From the NCBI RefSeq assembly GCF_024347395.1, contig NZ_AP025473.1, forward strand, positions 434,001 through 498,000: a DNA stretch of 64,000 bases, read 5' to 3'. Made by a program: the position numbers and the translations under genes. The stretch comes from Vibrio cortegadensis. Its GTDB lineage: Bacteria > Pseudomonadota > Gammaproteobacteria > Enterobacterales > Vibrionaceae. This document shows, one piece after another, positions 53,952 to 61,416 of this stretch; position 1 is the first letter of the stretch, and every line of letters starts with the position of its first letter. Under the pieces are notes generated by a model. That model made no database searches. It had not been told where the DNA came from and worked only from the letters and a program-made list of their open reading frames with translations.

Positions 53952-54425
53952 TTAACTACCGAGCATAAACTCTTGGCTTGGATCAACCAAAATCTTGTCT
54001 GCCATGCCTTGCCTACCAAGCAACATCATATAAGTCATCTCTTGTCTATTACTCAACGTTAACTCAATGGGCCAAATTTCGCTGCCTAACTGTAGTCTGG
54101 TCGTGATCACACAACGATGTTCGACATCCCCATTTGATGACTTTATTTTTCGGCAAGCTTTGAGTGGCGCTTGGCATTTTACAATCTCTTCTAAATGGTA
54201 AATGTCTGGGTGTAACTCAAACTCTACAAACTTCTGACCGTCTTTTTTGAAGCACACCAAATTATCAACATGCAGTGACGATGTTTTTGCGCCTGTATCG
54301 GTTCTCACTTGAAGGTGATTGACCCCAAAATCCGGTAAGCTACATACTTCCACATTGCCAATAATAAGTTTTTTCATCTTTTTTCCGTTGCTGTTCTTTT
54401 CAAAATCGTTGCTAGAAATCGGCAT
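53952..54425 (-). CDS. RimK-associated retropepsin-like protease (RimB/ATP-dependent zinc protease family)
   Basis: 157 residues. Start ATG at 54425 overlaps the rimK stop (TAATG) and has AAAAGG upstream; a Met at 54377 is an alternative start. Aspartic protease-like motif RTDTGAKTSSLH (catalytic Asp) and MLLGRQGM near the end place it in the family labelled ATP-dependent zinc protease, although it looks like a retropepsin. The RimB partner in Pseudomonas counteracts RimK by acting on glutamate-tagged ribosomal protein S6. Translational coupling to rimK supports a shared job here. Confidence 0.85.
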   Translation of the reverse strand: MPISSNDFEKNSNGKKMKKLIIGNVEVCSLPDFGVNHLQVRTDTGAKTSSLHVDNLVCFKKDGQKFVEFELHPDIYHLEEIVKCQAPLKACRKIKSSNGDVEHRCVITTRLQLGSEIWPIELTLSNRQEMTYMMLLGRQGMADKILVDPSQEFMLGS

Positions 54426-55330
54426 TAGCCTTTTCCACGAGTACGAGTTGCATTTGGTTTCGCGTTTTTTTCAATGAACTCAAAAATCATATTTGCGACA
54501 TCTTTGTTGGTTGATTTTTCAATGCCTTCTAAGCCTGGAGAAGAGTTAACTTCCATAACCACAGGCCCATTTTTAGATTGTAAAATATCAACGCCACATA
54601 GGTTTAGTCCCATCGCTTTTGCTGCATTAATCGCGGTTGCACGCTCTTCTTTGCTCAATTTAACCAAATGAGCGGTACCACCACGATGCAAATTAGAACG
54701 GAACTCGCCTTCGCCCGCTTGGCGCTTCATTGCTGCAATCACTTTATTGCCAACCACAAAGCAGCGAATATCTGCACCGCCAGCTTCTGCAATAAATTCT
54801 TGAACCAAGATGTTCGCCTTCATGCCCATAAAAGCTTCAATGACGCTTTCTGCTGCTTTGTTGGTTTCCGCCAACACCACACCAATCCCTTGTGTACCTT
54901 CAAGAAGCTTGATCACCAGTGGTGCGCCACCTACGTTTTTGATCAAATCTTGGATCTTGTCAGGGCGACTTGCAAAGCCAGTGCGTGGTAGACCAATACC
55001 TTTACGAGAAAGCAGCTGCAATGAACGTAATTTGTCACGAGAACGGCTGATCGCAACCGATTCGTTCACACAGAATGTGCCCATCATTTCAAACTGACGC
55101 ACAACTGCCGTGCCGTAGAACGTAATCGATGACCCAATACGTGGAATAACAGCATCGTATTTCGGCAACACTTCCCCCATGTAACGGATGTTCGGGTTAC
55201 TACTCGTGATATCCATATAGCAATGTAGTGTGTCGATGATATCTACTTGGTGACCACGAGCCTCACCCGCTTCTTTAAGACGGCGAGTTGAGTATAAATT
55301 TTCGTTACGAGAAAGAATTGCAATACGCAT
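54425..55330 (-). CDS. rimK: Ribosomal protein S6 modification enzyme RimK
   Basis: 301 residues, ATP-grasp ligase, same length as E. coli RimK (300). Typical opening MRIAILSRNENLYSTRRLKEAGEARGH, ATP-grasp segments (VIKLLEGTQGIGVVLAE, LVQEFIAEAGGADIRCFVVG) and the metal-binding end VVMEVNSSPGLEGIE. It adds glutamates to the C-terminus of ribosomal protein S6. First gene of a two-gene unit with the protease. Confidence 0.95.
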   Translation of the reverse strand: MRIAILSRNENLYSTRRLKEAGEARGHQVDIIDTLHCYMDITSSNPNIRYMGEVLPKYDAVIPRIGSSITFYGTAVVRQFEMMGTFCVNESVAISRSRDKLRSLQLLSRKGIGLPRTGFASRPDKIQDLIKNVGGAPLVIKLLEGTQGIGVVLAETNKAAESVIEAFMGMKANILVQEFIAEAGGADIRCFVVGNKVIAAMKRQAGEGEFRSNLHRGGTAHLVKLSKEERATAINAAKAMGLNLCGVDILQSKNGPVVMEVNSSPGLEGIEKSTNKDVANMIFEFIEKNAKPNATRTRGKG

Positions 55331-55680
55331 TTGTTTTTCCTAGGTAGTTGCGAAATTAACGGCAATGCCAGAAAGGCTCACCGAGTTATTGCGAAAATTA
55401 GCCACTATGACAGTGGCTGAATATTGTGAAACATCATCGTAGGAGATGATTTAGGCGCAACTTAGGGCAGATCAAATGGAAAGAGAAACGAATAGTTTTT
55501 GTGGTATCGACAAGAATATTTTATTGATAGTGAAAATCATTGAAAAAGCTGGCTTCAATCATATTGGTCGAAGGTTAGTAATGCTATTCGTTGAAATTTT
55601 TTCGTTGAAATTTAAACGCAGCAACAGAAAACGGCCTGATATATTGCTGCGTTTGATGACACTTTTCTCGATTTGATGGG
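55331..55680. other. Intergenic region, 350 bases
   Basis: Contains rimK's promoter side. Near the MFS stop there is a perfect stem AAACGCAGCAA / TTGCTGCGTTT (55614-55624 with 55644-55654), related in its GCAGC core to the hairpins at 43424 and 44798. A 14-base direct repeat TTCGTTGAAATTT(T/A) occupies 55587-55614. A 66-codon plus-strand frame here has no ribosome binding site and includes the hairpin; I do not accept it. Confidence 0.5.
55614..55654 (-). terminator. Terminator-like hairpin after the MFS gene
   Basis: Eleven-base perfect stem, 19-base loop, 26 bases past the MFS stop at 55681; AT-rich on the minus-strand exit side but without a clean T run. Confidence 0.6.
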
Positions 55681-56892
55681 CTAGTGAGAGAGCGCGAGTT
55701 TTCGATTTTTATCCAGTTTGCCTCCTAACTTGAGCATGCCTAAGCTAGCGAAAAACATAATGAAACCCACAATAGTAAAGCCCAAGCCAATGTTGTCTGT
55801 ATGGGCTAGAAATGCAATCAAGACGTAACTCAGACTCTGTGCAAGAGTGGAAAACATCGCAAGCCCACCATCTATGCGGCCTCTTTGTGCCATTGGAACC
55901 ACATGGTGCATCCAATTGGTACGGGCGATCCGATTCAGCGCATTAAACAGACCAAAGAAAGCGGTGAAGGCTACTATATATAAGGGCTGTGTCACTAAGC
56001 TCATCGCTAATAGGATGAGGGAAAGCACGAACACTGAATACTGCATAATAGATTGTTGCGAGTATAGGGTGAGAATTTTGGAAATAACCAGCCCTGTCAT
56101 TAATGAGCCTAAACCAAACGCGACATTGTACATCGCAAACCAATCTCCAGAGACCCCCAATCGTGCGAACCAGATGGGAACTAACTTGCTGAGAAAAGTC
56201 AGTACTGGGTATGAGAGGCAAGATATGAGAATGAAGCCATAAAATATGGGTTGCTCAGTAAGAAGGACTTTGCTCTCTTTGATTTGGCCTAAAAAGGAAC
56301 GTTTGGTGGAAGGGCTAACTTGGCGGTGGTATGGCGTGATGAGATAGCTTAACGCGGCGAGGGAAGAGGCGACAGCCGCAAATAGAGCAAATTCAACCAT
56401 TCCCCATAGCTCTAAAAGAAGAATACCTAAAGCGCCAGCGCCAAGAGTGGTCCCTTGCATAACAATTTCTTGATACCCCGAGATTTTTGCATATTGATCC
56501 TTGGTATAGTTTTCTTGAGTGAATGCATTATTGGATGCCCAAGCGACGTTGCTGGATAGCCAAAAAATTATCTGTGATAAGGCGAGCAACCCATTGGACT
56601 CGATACCTAACCAATAGATGATACAAACGATAGCGGCAGTAAGCGCTTGAATGATTTGAACGAGTATTAGAATGCTTTTCCGAGAGTGTTTGTCGATAAG
56701 GACTGAAAAAAGGGGGGTTAAGCAAAAGGATAAGCCAGTACAAAAAAGGGCGATTAGCGCGACAAACGTGCCCATATCTGGCTGTTGTAGCATGATCCAA
56801 GGTAGAGCCATCATAAATAAGCCCGAACTAATACCATCGAAGAATCGGCCAGATAAATAGGTAATTGTTTTATTTTCCATCAAATATTCCAT
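55681..56892 (-). CDS. MFS transporter, SoxR-controlled
   Basis: 403 residues, twelve membrane helices, Major Facilitator Superfamily, of the MFS_3/enterobactin-exporter-like group. Motif A-like VLIDKHSRKSILI after helix 2. The start may instead be the ATG at 56880, which has GGAA seven bases upstream. It is divergent from soxR, and its promoter carries a SoxR box with a 19-base spacer, so redox-cycling compounds (such as phenazines or quinones) are likely inducers and possibly substrates. Confidence 0.82.
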   Translation of the reverse strand: MEYLMENKTITYLSGRFFDGISSGLFMMALPWIMLQQPDMGTFVALIALFCTGLSFCLTPLFSVLIDKHSRKSILILVQIIQALTAAIVCIIYWLGIESNGLLALSQIIFWLSSNVAWASNNAFTQENYTKDQYAKISGYQEIVMQGTTLGAGALGILLLELWGMVEFALFAAVASSLAALSYLITPYHRQVSPSTKRSFLGQIKESKVLLTEQPIFYGFILISCLSYPVLTFLSKLVPIWFARLGVSGDWFAMYNVAFGLGSLMTGLVISKILTLYSQQSIMQYSVFVLSLILLAMSLVTQPLYIVAFTAFFGLFNALNRIARTNWMHHVVPMAQRGRIDGGLAMFSTLAQSLSYVLIAFLAHTDNIGLGFTIVGFIMFFASLGMLKLGGKLDKNRKLALSH

Positions 56893-56914
56893 GTGATTGA
56901 GTCCATTGGCTGCT

Positions 56915-56945
56915 ACTCTAAAACCTCAAGTTAACTTTAGGTCAA
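56915..56945 (-). promoter_or_regulatory. SoxR-type promoter of the MFS gene
   Basis: On the minus strand TTGACC (56940-56945), a 19-base spacer and TAGAGT (56915-56920). The over-long spacer is the mark of MerR-family regulated promoters, which SoxR untwists. Confidence 0.75.
56924..56941. promoter_or_regulatory. SoxR box
   Basis: CCTCAAGTTAACTTTAGG, one change from the consensus CCTCAAGTTAACTTGAGG as I remember it. It lies in the spacer of the MFS promoter and 22 bases ahead of soxR, so it can also control soxR itself. Confidence 0.85.
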
Positions 56946-56963
56946 CGACTTTTTGAGGTTTAT

Positions 56964-57407
56964 ATGGATATGAGAATTGGAGAAGTTGCTAAGCGGGCTG
57001 GGGTCAGTGTGCCTACATTGCATTTTTATGAAGAGAAGGGGTTAATCTATAGTTCTCGGAATCAATCCAACCAACGCCGTTATGATCGCCAGATATTGAG
57101 AAGGATCGCCGTAATAAAAGCCGCTCAAAATGTGGGGCTGACGCTTCAAGAAATATCAGAAGCGTTAGGGCATCTACCTAAACATAAAGCGCCAAAGCGG
57201 GAAGAGTGGGAGCAACTTGCTAAAACGTGGCATCAAGCATTGGAAGAGAAGATCGCACATTTAAAAAACCTTCAGACCCAGCTTGGAAGTTGCATTCAAT
57301 GTGGTTGCTTGTCATTAGAAAAGTGTGCGCTTTATAACCCTGAAGATTCTCGCGGTATTAAAAAACCGGGGGCCAAACTGGTACTCCCTCAAAGCATAGA
57401 ATCATGA
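56964..57407 (+). CDS. soxR: Redox-sensitive transcriptional activator SoxR
   Basis: 147 residues, MerR family. N-terminal helix-turn-helix (IGEVAKRAGVSVPTLHFYEEKGLI), dimer helix, and the iron-sulfur cluster site C-x2-C-x-C-x5-C (C110, C113, C115, C121 in SCIQCGCLSLEKC), typical of SoxR. Oxidation of its [2Fe-2S] cluster by redox-cycling compounds switches on the target promoter. No soxS is nearby; the divergent MFS pump is the visible target, as in many non-enteric bacteria. Confidence 0.95.
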   Translation: MDMRIGEVAKRAGVSVPTLHFYEEKGLIYSSRNQSNQRRYDRQILRRIAVIKAAQNVGLTLQEISEALGHLPKHKAPKREEWEQLAKTWHQALEEKIAHLKNLQTQLGSCIQCGCLSLEKCALYNPEDSRGIKKPGAKLVLPQSIES

Positions 57408-57463
57408 TGGATTGAGGCGAAGGTAATTGATTATCCTCCCCCTCATTGATGCAAACAAAAAGG

Positions 57464-57853
57464 CTAAGCGGTTAACTCTAGTCGGTTGCCTTCTGGGTCA
57501 AGCACCACACTTTCATAGTAACCGTCTCCTGTTCTTCGTGGCCCATCAAGCACTTCATATCCATCATCAATAAACGCTTGTGTCATAGCATCAACTTTCG
57601 CTTCACTGCCGACACTAAAAGCAATATGGGTGAGGCCGATAAATTGTTGGTACACATCTATCTCTAAAGTAGGGATGGAATCCATCTTCATTAATTCGAT
57701 TCTTGCTCCACTATCGAAATGAATAAAATACGAACTGAAGCCCTTTTTCGTATTGGTGTATTTATCATTTGAATTTGCATTGAAGTAAGTTAGGTAGAAA
57801 TCTCTCATTCGCTCAAGATCTTGTGTCCAAATCGCTATGTGTTCAATGTTCAT
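57464..57853 (-). CDS. VOC family protein (glyoxalase/bleomycin resistance type)
   Basis: 129 residues with GGAGC upstream of the ATG. Two beta-alpha-beta-beta-beta units (EHIAIWTQDLERMRDFYLTYF ... IELMKM; LTHIAFSVGSEAKVDAMTQAF ... SVVLDPEGNRLEL). Metal-ligand candidates are His5, Glu55-region, His77-region and Glu near LEL. Could be a lyase, dioxygenase or binding protein; substrate not evident. Confidence 0.82.
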   Translation of the reverse strand: MNIEHIAIWTQDLERMRDFYLTYFNANSNDKYTNTKKGFSSYFIHFDSGARIELMKMDSIPTLEIDVYQQFIGLTHIAFSVGSEAKVDAMTQAFIDDGYEVLDGPRRTGDGYYESVVLDPEGNRLELTA

Positions 57854-58154
57854 AATGTTGCTCCGTACTTAGGGTTATGTATCACCATAAGGGGCAGTAA
57901 TAACAGCGATCTAACAGGATGATTCGGGGGTGAGGAGCATATCGAGTTAAATCGCTGTTATTACTAGCCCTTAGGCTGTATTTGTTGGTGTTAGTATGCT
58001 GTTCAAATAGGAAGTAAAAAAGAGATGGTGTTTAATTTATTTGTTCCTTATATTGGGTTTTATATCTGGTTTAAGTTATAAAACCGTTGGGTAAGGTATG
58101 TTTTATCTATATCTCAGTTAAATAGGGAAGTTATTTTCCTTAGGGGTTCATGAA
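57854..58154. other. VOC-sgrR divergent region with a large hairpin
   Basis: 301 bases. It holds a long inverted repeat at 57892-57970 (separate entry) and the promoter of the SgrR-type gene. No sgrS-like RNA was recognised, though the hairpin could belong to one. Confidence 0.5.
57892..57970. other. Long inverted repeat, possible small RNA or structured leader
   Basis: AGTAATAACAGCGAT (57896-57910) pairs perfectly with ATCGCTGTTATTACT (57951-57965), and GGGC/GCCC adds four pairs across one bulged base (57966). The loop is 40 bases. No T run follows on either strand. It is 39 bases before the VOC start on that gene's 5' side and 185 bases before the SgrR-type start. Confidence 0.6.
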
Positions 58155-60005
58155 ATGTCTGATTTAAATTTACTAAGATACTATTCACGCTTAGCGGATT
58201 TGGGGGTAGAGCAGGAACTTAAGATCCCACTTAGCGAAGTGGCGGAAAGCTTTATTACCAGCCCAAGACATGCGCGGACGTTACTTGGTCAAATGCAAGA
58301 TTGTGGATGGTTAACTTGGTTACCGAAAGCGGGACGAAACCAAAGATCGACACTATTACTTAATTTAAGCGTTGATCGTTTGAAAGCCACATTGGCAACA
58401 GAGCGAATTCATTCTGGGCAATACGAAAAAGCGTTGTCGATACTGGATCATGACCAATCGAAGTTTAGGCAGCTACTGCATAGTACTTCTGGAGCATCCA
58501 TCCGTGAGGGGCGCTTACACATACAGTTGACATATAAACGCCAATTTGAACGGTTGGTGCCCCACCTTTTACACCGAAATAGTGAACGTTTTCTGCTTCG
58601 CCAGCTCTATAGCGGGTTGGTGAGTTGCGACTTTCTTGGAAAGGTGAACCCTGAGTTGGCTCATCATTGGGAATATGATCCTAAGCAACTGACATGGACC
58701 TTTTATTTAAGACCAAGTTTAACGTTTCATAATGATCAACCGATTGATGCCAATACGGTTGTTACCTTGTTCGCCAGATTGACACAACAGCATGAATATC
58801 AAGCAGAATTGCAGCATGTTATCGACATTACCGCCCCTCAGCCGCATTGTGTTGTTTTTCAGCTCTCTCAACCTGATTTTGGTTTTGCTGGGCTTTTAGC
58901 GGACGTGAAATATTCAATTCAGCCACCAAGCCAGTTATTTGAGTCGTCGATAGAAAAAGTGGTAGGGAGTGGTCCTTTTGAGGTTGTCGAGCATAGTGAA
59001 GAGAAGATCACGCTTAAAGCTTTTGAGCGATTTTACGGTTGCCGAGCATTGACTGATCAGGTGACGATTTGGCATTTGGATGAAAAATTAGCGGGATTAA
59101 ACTTAACGGACTCAAACTTAGACAAAAACGCTCTAAATACAGAAGCTTTGGGGGACAGTGTCGCTCAGTCATCGGGCTCTTGTGAACATTATGTTTCTCA
59201 AACAGAAGATATACAACAGGCGAGTCCCACATTAGATAATGCTCAAGGGATCGCCACTATGTCTAATGAGCAAAAAGAGGGGGAAGCAGATAACCAGCAG
59301 AGTCGAGTAGAAGATGGTTGCTTGTATCTGCTATTCAATCAAGCGACCTCTGGATCGCTCTCATTAGAGCAGCAACGATATCTGTCCACGTTACTTCATC
59401 CTGAAAAACTATGGGAAGAATTGAACCAAGCATCGCATCAATTTGGTGCTGAAATCGCACAAAACCTGTTACCTGAATGGAGCCATATTCGCCGGCCTGA
59501 TTCGATGCCGACAGCATTGCCGCATTCATTATCGATAGCGGTTTATCAACATACGGCTCTTGAATACAGTGCCGATGCCATTGTTGCCATCTTAAATAAA
59601 ATCGGGGTTAACGTAGTCGTCAATATATACTCCTATCGAGAACTTTCCCAAAAGGCGATAGATAAAAAGTTAGTTGAAGAGATGGTTTTGACCAATATTA
59701 ATCTCGATGATAATCGTCACTCTTCAGCTTATATTGGCCTGTTAAGTAATGCGGTGTTGCATCATTGTCTTGGTCACCACCATAGCCAATGGCTGGTGGA
59801 AGAGCTTTCACGTCTTCGAGCGGATACACCTTTAGAAGAGTACCTTGAACAGTTAGAGTCAATCTCCACTTCTATTATTTCTGAGTATGTCCTATTACCG
59901 ATGTTCCATCACCGACAGACCTTAAGGTTTAAAGGCGTACTGAAGAATGTGGCCCTGACGAACTGGGGCTGGCCAGCTATCCGTGATGTTTGGTCGGTAG
60001 ACTAG
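58155..60005 (+). CDS. sgrR: SgrR family transcriptional regulator
   Basis: 616 residues. N-terminal winged helix (about 1-95; SRLADLG..QELKIPLSEVAESFITSPRHARTLLGQMQDCGWLTWLPKAGRN) followed by an oligopeptide/nickel-binding-protein-like domain (from about 120; LLRQLYSGLVSCDF ... WTFYLRPSLTFHNDQPID). E. coli SgrR is about 551 residues; this one has an extra polar stretch near 315-390 (Asn/Ser/Glu/Gln-rich) interrupting the binding domain. SgrR senses sugar phosphate stress in E. coli and drives sgrS. The target here is unknown. Confidence 0.78.
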   Translation: MSDLNLLRYYSRLADLGVEQELKIPLSEVAESFITSPRHARTLLGQMQDCGWLTWLPKAGRNQRSTLLLNLSVDRLKATLATERIHSGQYEKALSILDHDQSKFRQLLHSTSGASIREGRLHIQLTYKRQFERLVPHLLHRNSERFLLRQLYSGLVSCDFLGKVNPELAHHWEYDPKQLTWTFYLRPSLTFHNDQPIDANTVVTLFARLTQQHEYQAELQHVIDITAPQPHCVVFQLSQPDFGFAGLLADVKYSIQPPSQLFESSIEKVVGSGPFEVVEHSEEKITLKAFERFYGCRALTDQVTIWHLDEKLAGLNLTDSNLDKNALNTEALGDSVAQSSGSCEHYVSQTEDIQQASPTLDNAQGIATMSNEQKEGEADNQQSRVEDGCLYLLFNQATSGSLSLEQQRYLSTLLHPEKLWEELNQASHQFGAEIAQNLLPEWSHIRRPDSMPTALPHSLSIAVYQHTALEYSADAIVAILNKIGVNVVVNIYSYRELSQKAIDKKLVEEMVLTNINLDDNRHSSAYIGLLSNAVLHHCLGHHHSQWLVEELSRLRADTPLEEYLEQLESISTSIISEYVLLPMFHHRQTLRFKGVLKNVALTNWGWPAIRDVWSVD

Positions 60006-60019
60006 CTTGCGAGTGCTAA

Positions 60020-60047
60020 TGATGAAGAGTATTAACACTCTTCATCA
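60020..60047. terminator. Shared terminator of the SgrR and ArsR genes
   Basis: Stem TGATGAAGAGT / ACTCTTCATCA (60020-60030 with 60037-60047), loop ATTAAC. It overlaps the last codons and stop of the ArsR gene (stop at 60032-60034). Confidence 0.65.
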
Positions 60048-60325
60048 ATGCAACATTCATCCTGTAGGAAGGCAATGACTGATTGTAGTTGCTCAAATTC
60101 AGCGACGCAGTATAGGGTTCTTCCTTCACGTCGTTGAGAGATCAATCCGGCAGAAGCTAGGCTTGAGATATGGTGAGACAAAGTCGATCCCGGGATATCT
60201 AAAGATTCCTGCAAACTTCCAACCGCAATTCCTTGATGCCCAGCGCGAACCATACTTTTGTAGATGCTTAACCGTGTTGGGTGGCCAAGTTCTTTCAATG
60301 CTTTAGCGATTATCTCAATGCTCAT
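60032..60325 (-). CDS. ArsR/SmtB family repressor with C-terminal cysteine triad
   Basis: 97 residues, winged-helix ArsR fold (LGHPTRLSIYKSMVRAGHQGIAVGSLQESLDIPGSTLSHHISSLASAGLISQRREGRTLYCV). The usual CVCxLC metal site of helix 3 is missing, but the end reads DECCIDEEC, giving Cys91, Cys92 and Cys97. Acidithiobacillus ArsR senses As(III) with a C-terminal Cys-Cys-x5-Cys triad, so a related site is plausible. Divergent from an ArsP-type permease with two identical-type operators between. Confidence 0.85.
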   Translation of the reverse strand: MSIEIIAKALKELGHPTRLSIYKSMVRAGHQGIAVGSLQESLDIPGSTLSHHISSLASAGLISQRREGRTLYCVAEFEQLQSVIAFLQDECCIDEEC

Positions 60326-60358
60326 ATGAGTGCTTCTTATAGTTGGTATTGAATTTAT

Positions 60359-60378
60359 ATTTCGATATTACTAGAAAT
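60359..60378. promoter_or_regulatory. Probable ArsR operator 1
   Basis: ATTTC-N10-GAAAT inverted repeat, 34 bases before the ArsR start. The same element recurs at 60408-60427 with 15 of 20 positions alike, and both are preceded by TTAT. Confidence 0.65.
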
Positions 60379-60407
60379 AACTTGATCACGCTACTTTATT
60401 GGATTAT

Positions 60408-60427
60408 ATTTCGATTATTCCAGAAAT
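60408..60427. promoter_or_regulatory. Probable ArsR operator 2
   Basis: Second copy of ATTTC-N10-GAAAT, 16 bases before the permease start. Two copies between divergent genes fit control of both by the ArsR-type repressor. Confidence 0.65.
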
Positions 60428-60442
60428 GTAGAGATTTAAATT

Positions 60443-61369
60443 ATGTTTGATTCAACTTACTTCACGACCGAAATGCTCATGGAAACGCTTAATATGTTTG
60501 CGTTTCTTGCGGTAGAACTCACGGTACTGTTTTTAGCGATCAGTTATATCGTTGGTGTACTGCAGGAGTACATTCCACCAGAAAAAATCCAAAGTATTTT
60601 GAGTGGTAAAAAAGGTAAAGGCTATATTGTTGCAGGGTTTTTAGGTGCGATTACCCCATTTTGCTCTTGCTCTACCATTCCTTTCCTTAAAGGATTATTA
60701 AGAGCGAAAGCCGGGTTTGGTACGATGATGGTCTTTTTGTTTGCCAGCCCACTCCTTAACCCGATCATTATTGGCTTATTTGCCGTAACCTTCGGAATTA
60801 AAGTGACGGTATTCTATTTCACTATTGCCATGGGTGTATCTGTTGTTGCTGGCTATGGTTTAGAAAAATTAGGTTTTGAAAAATACGTAAAAGAAGAAGC
60901 TTATATTACGCCGGAATCAAAAGGTTGTGGCTCAAGCTGTGGTGGAAAGAAAGCACCAGTAAGTAAATGGGTAAGAATATGGAATACGACATGGTCTGAT
61001 TTTAAAAAGGTTTTGCCTTATCTAATTGGTGGTATTGCATTAGGTTCGATGATCTACGGATTCATGCCTACGGAGTTTGTGGCTCGCATCGCTAACGATG
61101 GTAACCCATTTGCGATTCCAGTTGCCGCTGTGATTGGTATTCCTCTGTATATCCGTGCAGAAGCGGTGATTCCACTGAGTGCGGCATTAGCGGCCAAAGG
61201 CATGGGATTAGGAGCTGTAATGGCATTAATTATTGGTAGCGCAGGAGCCAGTTTGACGGAAGTGATTTTGCTGAAATCAATCTTTAAAAACCCGATGATC
61301 ATAGCTTTCTTAACGGTGATTTTAAGTATGGCGATAGGTGCAGGATTCTTGTATAGCTATTTGTTCTAA
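60443..61369 (+). CDS. ArsP/DUF318 type permease
   Basis: 308 residues, about eight membrane helices with a cytoplasmic loop in the middle containing a Cys-rich turn (KGCGSSCGGKKA, about 160-170). The family pattern is G..TPFCSCSTIPF.KGLL.A....G..M.FL.ASP.LNP, seen at about 72-115, and a repeat of it later (AVIGIPLYIRAEAVIPLSAAL ... GAVMALIIGSAGASLTEVILLKSIF). ArsP members export trivalent organoarsenicals; others in the family have unknown substrates. Regulated by the adjacent ArsR-type protein. Confidence 0.78.
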   Translation: MFDSTYFTTEMLMETLNMFAFLAVELTVLFLAISYIVGVLQEYIPPEKIQSILSGKKGKGYIVAGFLGAITPFCSCSTIPFLKGLLRAKAGFGTMMVFLFASPLLNPIIIGLFAVTFGIKVTVFYFTIAMGVSVVAGYGLEKLGFEKYVKEEAYITPESKGCGSSCGGKKAPVSKWVRIWNTTWSDFKKVLPYLIGGIALGSMIYGFMPTEFVARIANDGNPFAIPVAAVIGIPLYIRAEAVIPLSAALAAKGMGLGAVMALIIGSAGASLTEVILLKSIFKNPMIIAFLTVILSMAIGAGFLYSYLF

Positions 61370-61382
61370 TTGAAAGAATAAA

Positions 61383-61408
61383 GGGGGAGTATTCTTCAAT
61401 ACTCCCCC
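61383..61408. terminator. Bidirectional terminator after the permease
   Basis: Stem GGGGGAGTATT / AATACTCCCCC (61383-61393 with 61398-61408), loop CTTC, between converging genes. Confidence 0.75.
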
Positions 61409-61416
61409 CTTCACTT

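Noticed and set aside
55476..55676. 66-codon plus-strand frame between rimK and the MFS gene
   Set aside because: It runs through the terminator hairpin at 55614-55654 and lacks a ribosome binding site.
57892..57970. Integron attC-type recombination site
   Set aside because: The inverted repeat superficially suits attC and the sequence GCCCTTAGGC recalls Vibrio repeats, but there are no GTTRRRY/RYYYAAC core sites at the ends and no cassette array nearby.
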